A stretch of 64,000 nucleotides of DNA from Planctomycetaceae bacterium (GTDB taxonomy: Bacteria > Planctomycetota > Phycisphaerae > Phycisphaerales > SM1A02). Below are positions 57,128-64,000 of this stretch, piece after piece (position 1 is the stretch's first letter; each line of letters starts with the position of its first letter). Where the stretch lies: contig CANLMX010000001.1 of assembly GCA_947492385.1 (NCBI GenBank), positions 88,938-152,937 on the forward strand, read 5' to 3'. The translations under genes and the position numbers were made by a program. Under the pieces are notes generated by a model, which was not told the DNA's origin, did not search any database, and saw nothing but the letters and a program-made list of their open reading frames with translations.

Positions 57128-60100
57128 GCGCGCGCCCCGGCGAGCTGCGCGCGCAGCGTGACGATGCCGAACGGGCGGACCGCGAACCGCGTGATGCCGG
57201 CGGCCGCATCGTGCTCGAACCCGGCAAGCGCGACCGTGCGCTCGAACAGGTCGGTGGGCACCACGTCGGCCACCGGGAAGCCCCAGCGCACCTCGCCGGT
57301 CCCGGCCCCGCCGCGCACCTCGACCACGCGCAGTGCGACGCCGCCCGGCTCCTCGGAGGGCTTCAGCGCGGTGACCTCCAGGTGCCCGGCGCCCGCGCAC
57401 GCCACGCGCACGCCCTGCCAGCCGTCCGGCACGCGCTCGCCGCCGCCGGCCCCGCGCAGCTCCATGCCCACCAGCGGATGGTTCAGCTGCTCGGCCTGCG
57501 CGTCGACCCCGGCGGAGCGCCAGCAGCCTTCGTGCACCATGACCGAGTACGTGAACCGATGCCGGCCGCGGTCCGCGGTCGGGTCGGGGAAGTTCGGCGC
57601 CTTCAGGAGGCTCAGCCCCAGCACACCATGGCGCGCGCTGCGGCCGAACTTGCCGTCATCGAGTACGGCCACGCCGAGCCCGGGCTGCGAAAGGTCCATC
57701 CAATTGTGGCCCGGCACCTCGAACTGCGCGCGCTCCCAGCTGGTGTTGTCGTGCGTGGCGCGGTCTACGTGCCCGAACTGGATGCCGAAGGTCGCGCGCC
57801 GCGCGCGCACCGCGCACGGGAAGAGCGTGCGAAGCAGCACCTGCTCCTCGTTCCAGTCGACGTCGGTCACGATGTCCACCCGAGGGCACCCGGCCGTCAG
57901 GCGGTAGCGCTGCACGATGCGGCTCGCGCGGCCGATCGGGCGCTCGACGGCGATCTCGCCCACGACCGGTCCGCGCGAAGAGACGGTGATCCGCTCCGCG
58001 CGGCCCATCACGCGCGTGGCCTGCTCCTGGTAGTCGCGGTCGATGTCCCACGCTTCCCAGCGCCGCGGGCGGTCGACGTACGTGACCAGCTGGTTCATGG
58101 GCTCCGGCGTGCCGTGCGCATCGACGGCGTTGGCCAGCGTTCCGTCGGCACGCCGGAGCTCGGCGATCCGGCCCTCGTCGTCCACGGTCAACGAGACGAA
58201 TCCGTTCGCGATCGTGCGGTCGCCCTCGGTACGCACCGCGTGGCCTGCGGCGATCGTGGGCCGTGCCGCCGGGTCGATCACCCGAACGCCCATCGCGGGC
58301 ACGTCGACGCAGTGCACCGCGCCGTCCTCGGTGGCGATGGTGCCGGTCTGCGCCGTGGAGGCGGGGTTGAGCACCACGATGCGGGCGTCGCCGTCGCCTC
58401 CGCCGTCCGCCGCCACCGCGCCCGCGAGCCAGCGCATGCCCTCGCCCACCGCGCGCACGGCATCGCGCCGCACCTGGTCCATCTGCGCGCGCGCGTCGTC
58501 GTAGACCTCCCGGATCGAGCTGCCGGGCAGGATGTCGTGGAATTGGTTGAGGAGCACGGTCTTCCACGTGGCGTCGAGCGACGCGCGCACCGCCTCGGCC
58601 GCGCCCGCGTCGCCCGTGCACCCGGCGCGCATGCACGCCAGCGCCTCGGCGAGACGCAGCATGCCCTCCGCACGGCGGTTCGCCTCCTTGATCCACGCCT
58701 GGCTGGTGTACGTGCCGCGGTGCAGCTCCAGGTAGAGCTCGCCATCCCACACGCGCACGTCCTGGCCGGAATGCTGCAGCCGCCGCCACGCCGCATGCAG
58801 GTCGTCGCAGAAGGCATGCACGCTCTTCTGCTCGACGCGCGGGAGTCCTTCGCAGCGCGCACCCACGTTCGCGCGCTCGATCTGCTCGGCGGTGGGCCCG
58901 CCGCCGCCGTCGCCGAATCCATACGGCTGCAGGTACGCGGGGATGCGCGCGCCGTCGAGCTCCGTGAGCGTGCGCACGCCGTGCTGGAACTCGCGCGGCT
59001 CGATTGCGCTGTTGTAGTTGTGCCCGGGCGTCAGGTGCGACAGCACCTCGGTGCCATCGAGGCCGCGCCACCGGAACGTCACGTTGGGGAAGCGGTTCGA
59101 CTCGCACCAGCTCATCTTGTTGGTGATGAACGTGTCGATCCCTGCCTGCGCCATGATCTGCGGCAGGCTTGCCGGGAAGCCGAAGGTGTCGGGCAGGTAC
59201 AGGAACCGCTGCGGAGCGGCGTCGCCGAAGCGCGACTTCCACCACGCGCATCCGTGCAGGATCTGCCGCACGAAGCTCTCGCCCGAGGGGCACGTGCAGT
59301 CGGGCTCGATCCACATGGCACCCGCGGCCTCCCAACGGCCTTCCGCTACGCGCGCGGCGATCTGCGCGAAGAGCTCCGGTGACGATTCCTCGACCCATGC
59401 GTACTGCTGCGCCTGGCTGCAGAGGAAGTGGAAGTGCGGGTATCGCTCCTGCAGCCTGAGCACGTTGGCGAAGGTGCGCAGGCACTTGCGCCGGGTCTCG
59501 GCGATGGGCCAGAGCCACGCGGTGTCGATGTGCGCGTGGCCGACCGCGTCGCACGTGATGGCGGACGCCGGCCCGCGTCCCATGAGCAGTGCAGCGAGCT
59601 CCGCGAAGAGCGAGCTGCATGCCGCGTGCATCGCGGCGGGCGTGCCGCGCACGGGGATGCGCGCCATCAGCGCGCGGAGGCCGCGGTCGAGTTCATGCGC
59701 GCGCGGCTCGTGCTCGGCAAGGGTCGCCAGCAGCTTGCGCGCGGTGTCGAACCCCTGCGCGAAGCGCCACACGGCATCGTCCACCACCACCAGCTCGGCG
59801 GACTCCAGCCGCCCGGGGTTCGCCTCTCGCCACCGCGCGTGGTGCTCGGGGCTCTCCCACCAGAACGTGCTGATGCCGAGCGGCAGGTTGCACGCGGCCT
59901 CCACCAGCAGGTCGACCGACGCCCCCTCGGGCGCGCGGTCCCACAGGAACGCCAGGTCGCGATAGGGGTCGAACCCCTGGAACGGCACGCCGTCCTTCCA
60001 GAGGAGCGCCTCGGTGCCCGGCGAGAACCGGAGCGCCACGCGCTTGCCCGCCATCGACGGCGGCAGTTCGCCCCGCAGGCGGAACCACGCCGTGCTCCAG

Positions 60101-60291
60101 ACGGGGCCCCACCGCCAGCCGAGATCGACCGGCGCGAACGCCTGGCCGACGGCCACGTCCGGCGTCACGCGGTCCGGCGTCTGCCAGACCCCGACCGTCA
60201 GCGGTGCGCGCGCCGGGAACGCGGCCGGGAGGAGGATCTCCGAAACGAAGTTCTCGAAGCGGATGGCCGCGTACTGCAGGTCGGGGAGCAC
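57124..60291 (-). CDS. GH38 alpha-mannosidase
   Basis: CDAVGHAHIDTAWLWPIAETRRKCLRTF, AAGAMWIEPDCTCPSGESFVRQILHG, LYLPDTFGFPASLPQIM; start set at GTG 60291. Confidence 0.92.
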   Translation of the reverse strand: MLPDLQYAAIRFENFVSEILLPAAFPARAPLTVGVWQTPDRVTPDVAVGQAFAPVDLGWRWGPVWSTAWFRLRGELPPSMAGKRVALRFSPGTEALLWKDGVPFQGFDPYRDLAFLWDRAPEGASVDLLVEAACNLPLGISTFWWESPEHHARWREANPGRLESAELVVVDDAVWRFAQGFDTARKLLATLAEHEPRAHELDRGLRALMARIPVRGTPAAMHAACSSLFAELAALLMGRGPASAITCDAVGHAHIDTAWLWPIAETRRKCLRTFANVLRLQERYPHFHFLCSQAQQYAWVEESSPELFAQIAARVAEGRWEAAGAMWIEPDCTCPSGESFVRQILHGCAWWKSRFGDAAPQRFLYLPDTFGFPASLPQIMAQAGIDTFITNKMSWCESNRFPNVTFRWRGLDGTEVLSHLTPGHNYNSAIEPREFQHGVRTLTELDGARIPAYLQPYGFGDGGGGPTAEQIERANVGARCEGLPRVEQKSVHAFCDDLHAAWRRLQHSGQDVRVWDGELYLELHRGTYTSQAWIKEANRRAEGMLRLAEALACMRAGCTGDAGAAEAVRASLDATWKTVLLNQFHDILPGSSIREVYDDARAQMDQVRRDAVRAVGEGMRWLAGAVAADGGGDGDARIVVLNPASTAQTGTIATEDGAVHCVDVPAMGVRVIDPAARPTIAAGHAVRTEGDRTIANGFVSLTVDDEGRIAELRRADGTLANAVDAHGTPEPMNQLVTYVDRPRRWEAWDIDRDYQEQATRVMGRAERITVSSRGPVVGEIAVERPIGRASRIVQRYRLTAGCPRVDIVTDVDWNEEQVLLRTLFPCAVRARRATFGIQFGHVDRATHDNTSWERAQFEVPGHNWMDLSQPGLGVAVLDDGKFGRSARHGVLGLSLLKAPNFPDPTADRGRHRFTYSVMVHEGCWRSAGVDAQAEQLNHPLVGMELRGAGGGERVPDGWQGVRVACAGAGHLEVTALKPSEEPGGVALRVVEVRGGAGTGEVRWGFPVADVVPTDLFERTVALAGFEHDAAAGITRFAVRPFGIVTLRAQLAGARA

Positions 60292-60298
60292 GCGGGGG

Positions 60299-60304
60299 AG
60301 TGTA
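60299..60304 (-). promoter_or_regulatory. candidate -10 TACACT 7 nt upstream of GH38 GTG
   Basis: agtgta on + strand. Confidence 0.35.
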
Positions 60305-60316
60305 AGGAGCAGGAAA

Positions 60317-61417
60317 TCAGCCGCAGGGTCCCCAGCCCGCCAACACCGCACCGAGATCCGAGCCGTCGACGATGCCGTTGCGGTCCACGTCCGCCGCCGA
60401 ATCCGCAAGCGTGGAGCCCCAGCCGTTCAGGACGCGTCCGAGGTCGGCGCCCGCCACGACGCCGTCGCCATCGATGTCGGCGGAGCACCCCATGATCAGT
60501 TCGTTGGTGTGGGGGATCCACTGCCTTCCGACGGGCGTCGGCCCGATCCCGCCGGGAAGCACGAACCGATCCCGGTGAACATCAAAGGCCATGTTGGTGT
60601 AGCCACGCGGGGGGCCCTGGAGGCTGCACTCGGACCATTGGATTCCCCGCCACACCCACGTGCTCGCGTACTCGACCTCGCCGCAGCATGTGGTGCCACC
60701 ATGGAACACGACCTGCTGCCGGATGGAGTCCCACGCCATGTTCGCGACGTACCGCGCGGGTCCCGACGAGGACGCCAGGACCCAATTGGAACCATCCCAC
60801 GTCCACGTCTCGGGACGGTTGAAGAAATAGAACCCACCGTGCATGACGCACCGCTCGCGAATCGGGTCATAGACCATCTTGTGCGCGTACAGCCGCCCGA
60901 CCGGACCATTGCCCCAGGTCGTCCACTGGCCGGTCGATGGGTCGAACTCACCCCAGCTCGAATACAGCCACTGCGCGGCCGACTGCCCACCGTGCACCAC
61001 GAGCCGATCGCGCTTCCAGTCGAACGCCATCGCGACGTACGCCCGACCACCGATCGTGTCGTTCGCGACGAGCGTCAATTCCGATCCGTCCCACTTCCAA
61101 AGCCGGTCGTCGTACCCGGCTCCGCCGAAGATCCAGGTCACGCGGCGGTTTCGGTCATAGGCCATCGCATCGACCCCGTCGAGCAATGGCTCCGTCCATC
61201 GGGCCGTCCACGCTGCGCCGTCCCACGCCCAGAGCGTCCCACCGGACTGCGTCAGCGTCTCGCGACGTTGCTCGTCGTACGCAATCGCCACTGAGCCCGG
61301 GGAATCACGATCCGCGACCACCCACGACTCGCCGCAACTGTCCTGCGCCATCGCGAAATGGCCAAGGAATGCGGCCACACCCACCGCCACGGCGCACGCG
61401 CCGACGTTCGTTGACAT
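60317..61417 (-). CDS. secreted Kelch/beta-propeller-like protein with C-terminal dockerin-like tail
   Basis: Signal peptide; repeated MAYD/HGG.../WTWDGSNW motifs; C-term CSADIDGDGVVAGADLGRVLNGWGSTLADSAADVDRNGIVDGSDLGAVLAGWGPCG. Confidence 0.85.
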   Translation of the reverse strand: MSTNVGACAVAVGVAAFLGHFAMAQDSCGESWVVADRDSPGSVAIAYDEQRRETLTQSGGTLWAWDGAAWTARWTEPLLDGVDAMAYDRNRRVTWIFGGAGYDDRLWKWDGSELTLVANDTIGGRAYVAMAFDWKRDRLVVHGGQSAAQWLYSSWGEFDPSTGQWTTWGNGPVGRLYAHKMVYDPIRERCVMHGGFYFFNRPETWTWDGSNWVLASSSGPARYVANMAWDSIRQQVVFHGGTTCCGEVEYASTWVWRGIQWSECSLQGPPRGYTNMAFDVHRDRFVLPGGIGPTPVGRQWIPHTNELIMGCSADIDGDGVVAGADLGRVLNGWGSTLADSAADVDRNGIVDGSDLGAVLAGWGPCG

Positions 61418-61681
61418 GGATCAACCCCAAGAATCGGAATGCACCGAATCGCCCAAACCGGTCAGCGAGTTCCGCCCGACACCCGGGCGACTCTGGGCGA
61501 AACAGTCGCAGCACCATGCACGCTGATCCAGGGGCTGTCAATCGGTTGACGCCCGAACTCGAATGATCTTGACCAGGCGCGACCACGCGCGAGACCGGTT
61601 GAACGTCGATCGCACTGGCCTTGAATCCGGTTTATTGGACAACGAAAGTCACGCCGCGATTCAATTCCACGCGTGAATTTC

Positions 61682-61709
61682 TTGCACCCACCCGATCCAG
61701 CGCTACATT
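61682..61709 (+). promoter_or_regulatory. candidate promoter TTGCAC-N16-TACATT
   Basis: Directly upstream of the structured non-coding segment. Confidence 0.45.
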
Positions 61710-61715
61710 CCCCAC

Positions 61716-61812
61716 GTCGGAGGAGTCGAAAGGGACCCAACTTGCCTTTCCCTCCTCCCTCCTAAGGGAGACCGATGCGCCCGACGGACTCACCTCCGTC
61801 GGGCGTTTGTTT
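61716..61812 (+). ncRNA. candidate structured small RNA
   Basis: Promoter-like elements, nested stem GGAGGAG/CTCCTCC (61719-61725/61752-61758) plus AAAGG/CCTTT (61729-61733/61745-61749), C-rich CUCCUCCCUCCU, then intrinsic terminator; no + strand ORF. Confidence 0.5.
61778..61812 (+). terminator. intrinsic terminator
   Basis: cgcccgacgga-ctcacc-tccgtcgggcg followed by tttgttt; 11-bp perfect stem. Confidence 0.85.
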
Positions 61813-62053
61813 ACGGGGTGCGCGACGTTCCGTCGCCGGGCCGTGCATCGCCGCCCTCGCGCCCCGCGCCAGACTCCTCGGCGCGTCCCCGCGCCGCGCG
61901 ATCGTCGTCGGCCTTCAGCTTCTCCTCGAATGCGGCATCGCCCTGCTCTTGGCGCTGCACCAGGCGCCACGCAAGCGCGGCGACGACCAGCATGCCGATC
62001 ACCGTCCCCACGATCGAGACCCAGCCGTACCCCTGCGGCGCCGCGTCCGTCAC
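61811..62053 (-). CDS. small single-TM protein
   Basis: GTG start 62053 (GTGA overlap with amidase gene): VTDAAPQGYGWVSIVGTVIGMLVVAALAWRLVQRQEQGDAAFEEKLKADDDRAARG... Confidence 0.6.
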   Translation of the reverse strand: MTDAAPQGYGWVSIVGTVIGMLVVAALAWRLVQRQEQGDAAFEEKLKADDDRAARGRAEESGAGREGGDARPGDGTSRTP

Positions 62054-62886
62054 GCCTTCCAGCCCGCCTTGCGCAGCTGGTTGACGCGCACCTGCATGTT
62101 GTCGCCCGGGCACGCGGTGTGTGCGCCCGGCCACTCGCGGTGCGTGCGCACGTTGCCCGGATTCAGCTTGTAGTGCGCGCAGAGGCGCGCCACCGTGCGG
62201 TTCAGCGCATCGAGCTGCTCGTCGCTCGGCCGCTGCACCACGAAGTTGCCCATGCACATCACGCCGATGTTGTGCTCATTCCGCTTGCTCACGTGCGCCC
62301 CTTGGTAGCGCGTCACGTCGCGGCCCTGCCACACGTTGCCACTGCGGTCGATGACGTAGTGGTAGCCGATGTCGCCCCAGCCCTTGCCGCGGTGCCCGCT
62401 GTGGATGAGCCGGAGGTGTTCCTTCGCGTCGAGCTCGGTCTTGCCCCAGTAGCCGCTCATGCCGTCATGGTGGACGGTGACGTACTTCGGCTTGAGCATC
62501 GGGTTCATGTCGCGCACGTACGGACCGTTGCGCGCCCACTCGCCGCGCGGCCGCGCGAACGGCACGGGGCCCGGCACCAGGCAGACCTCGGGCTTGACCA
62601 ACGCGCCCGACTTGGCGTCGACCACGGGCGGCGTGCACACGGCGCCCGCGGGCGGCTCGGGCTCGAGGACCGGCGCGGGGCCGGGAATGTCCGGCCAATC
62701 CATGTCAGGAAGGCGTCCCGACGCCACGCGCTTCGGCGTCGATGCCGCGCAGCCAGCCACGAACAGGGCGCCGAAGAAGACGAACGTGCGCCGTGCGATC
62801 GCGTCGCCGCGGCCGATCGCGCGCTCGAGCGCGTCGTCGCGACGGTCCATCGGGGACGGCTGGTGGGGGTCGTTCATGGGAAGCAT
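62050..62886 (-). CDS. N-acetylmuramoyl-L-alanine amidase/PGRP-type lipoprotein
   Basis: FFGALFVAGCAAS lipobox; YVTVHHDGMSGYWG, GDIGYHYVIDRSGNVWQGRDVTRYQGAHV, THREWPGAHTACPGDNM. Confidence 0.88.
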   Translation of the reverse strand: MLPMNDPHQPSPMDRRDDALERAIGRGDAIARRTFVFFGALFVAGCAASTPKRVASGRLPDMDWPDIPGPAPVLEPEPPAGAVCTPPVVDAKSGALVKPEVCLVPGPVPFARPRGEWARNGPYVRDMNPMLKPKYVTVHHDGMSGYWGKTELDAKEHLRLIHSGHRGKGWGDIGYHYVIDRSGNVWQGRDVTRYQGAHVSKRNEHNIGVMCMGNFVVQRPSDEQLDALNRTVARLCAHYKLNPGNVRTHREWPGAHTACPGDNMQVRVNQLRKAGWKA

Positions 62887-63007
62887 CCGTGCGTGGCTCG
62901 ACCGTTCGTACGCGCGCCGGGGCGCGCGGGGTCGGCCGCTCCTTCCTTGGATCGGCGGACCTTCCTGACGTGCTGCAGTTTACGCCCTGCGAAAGCGCCG
63001 GAACCCC

Positions 63008-63035
63008 TTGGGATCTCGACGGTTTCGGATACAAT
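63008..63035 (+). promoter_or_regulatory. candidate gyrB promoter TTGGGA-N16-TACAAT
   Basis: -10 TACAAT 15 nt before ATG 63051. Confidence 0.5.
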
Positions 63036-63050
63036 TCCACCCTTCCCCGC

Positions 63051-64000
63051 ATGGCCGAATCCACTCCCATCGCCGCCGCCACGGGCATGCCCGCCGCGTC
63101 CCAGAACGCACCCACGTCCGAGGAGTACACCTCGTCGACCATCCAGGTGCTTGAGGGGCTCGAGGCCATCCGCAAGCGCCCCGGCATGTACGTGGGCGGC
63201 GCCGGTCCCGAGGGCCTGCACCACCTGGTCTACGAGTGCGTCGACAACGCCATCGACGAGGTCATGGCCGGGTACGCCACCGAGGTCTTCGTGACCATCG
63301 GCGTGGACGGAAGCTGCACCGTGAAGGACGACGGCCGCGGCATGCCCGTCGACCCGATGAAGCACGAGAACCCCGCCATCAACGGGCGCCCGGCGGTTGA
63401 GGTCATCCTCACCGAGGTGCACGCCGGCGGCAAGTTCGACGGCAACGCGTACAAGGTGTCCGGCGGCCTGCACGGCGTCGGCATCAAGTGCGTGAACGCG
63501 CTCAGCGAGTGGACCGAGGTCGAGGTCGACAAGGGCGCGAAGACCTATCGGATCGCGTTCGCGCGCGGCGCCGTCTCCGCGCCGCTGCACGTGGTCTCCG
63601 AGCGCCAGGCCGGCGCCCGCAACGGCACGCGCATCAGCTTCAAGCCCGATCACGAGATCTTCGCCGACACGAACTTCCAGTTCGAGCGCCTCGAGCACCG
63701 CCTGCGCGAGCTGAGCTTCCTGAACCCGGGCGTGCGGATCCACCTGCGCGACGAGCGCGTCGACGCCGAGGGCAACGTGCGCGAGCAGGTGTTCCACGCG
63801 GCCGACGGGCTCGCCGGCTATGTGCGCCACATGAACGCCGCCAAGAGCGTCCAGAGCCCGGTCATCGCGGTCACGCGCGAGGACGAGTCCACCGGCATGC
63901 GCGCCGACATCGCCATGCAGTACACGGACGCGATGAACGAGACGCTGCTCGCGTTCGGCAACAACATCCCGAACCGCGACGGCGGCACGCACGTCACCGC
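63051..64000 (+). CDS. gyrB: DNA gyrase subunit B, N-terminal part (runs off right edge)
   Basis: Manual translation: IQVLEGLEAIRKRPGMYVGGAGPEGLHHLVYECVDNAIDEVMAGYATEV, TVKDDGRGMPVD, GGKFDGNAYKVSGGLHGVGIKCVNALSEW; not in ORF track because no stop lies in the window. Confidence 0.97.
   Translation, partial: MAESTPIAAATGMPAASQNAPTSEEYTSSTIQVLEGLEAIRKRPGMYVGGAGPEGLHHLVYECVDNAIDEVMAGYATEVFVTIGVDGSCTVKDDGRGMPVDPMKHENPAINGRPAVEVILTEVHAGGKFDGNAYKVSGGLHGVGIKCVNALSEWTEVEVDKGAKTYRIAFARGAVSAPLHVVSERQAGARNGTRISFKPDHEIFADTNFQFERLEHRLRELSFLNPGVRIHLRDERVDAEGNVREQVFHAADGLAGYVRHMNAAKSVQSPVIAVTREDESTGMRADIAMQYTDAMNETLLAFGNNIPNRDGGTHVT

Noticed and set aside
55124-57400. Full 758-aa ORF start for the symporter
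   Set aside because: N-terminal 91 residues overlap the GH38 coding region in another frame; ATG 57127 gives ATGA coupling and a normal first TM helix.
1-64000. tRNA, rRNA, CRISPR arrays, insertion sequences, prophage
   Set aside because: Scanned by eye; no direct-repeat arrays with spacers, transposase/integrase motifs or rRNA/tRNA signatures recognised. A tRNAscan/Infernal run would be needed to exclude small RNAs definitively.

Overview
High-GC, densely packed bacterial chromosome segment, most likely from a planctomycete (Phycisphaerae-like). That placement is inferred from the dockerin-like GWG-C tail protein, the GldG/DUF4340 exporter and a gyrB start at the right edge; it was not tested. 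Main content: (i) an approx. 16.4 kb co-directional nine-gene operon on the minus strand (left edge to ~16.4 kb), with translationally coupled genes encoding a TM-anchored P-loop GTPase, an SrfC-like GTPase, an SrfB-like actin/Hsp70-fold ATPase, a vWA lipoprotein, a zinc-ribbon TM protein, a coiled-coil TM protein and several orphan proteins. This looks like a divergent, expanded SrfB/SrfC-type system of unknown function and is the best candidate for an undescribed system here. (ii) beta-CASP metallo-hydrolase and galactokinase. (iii) Gld-type ABC exporter with GldG-like and DUF4340-like proteins. (iv) hybrid histidine kinase, SYLF lipoprotein, alpha/beta hydrolase. (v) T2SS/T4P-like locus: secretin, minor pseudopilins and a TPR lipoprotein divergent from the major pseudopilin, PilM/N/O/P-like proteins, GspE and GspF. 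(vi) PEGA-type Ser/Thr kinase, flavoprotein decarboxylase, P1B-4-type metal ATPase. (vii) mannoside-utilisation cluster (GH2, SSS symporter, GH38). (viii) Kelch-like protein with dockerin tail, a candidate structured sRNA with an intrinsic terminator, a PGRP/amidase lipoprotein and partial gyrB. No tRNA, rRNA, CRISPR or transposase was recognised. Family names come from motif recognition by eye, without database searches.
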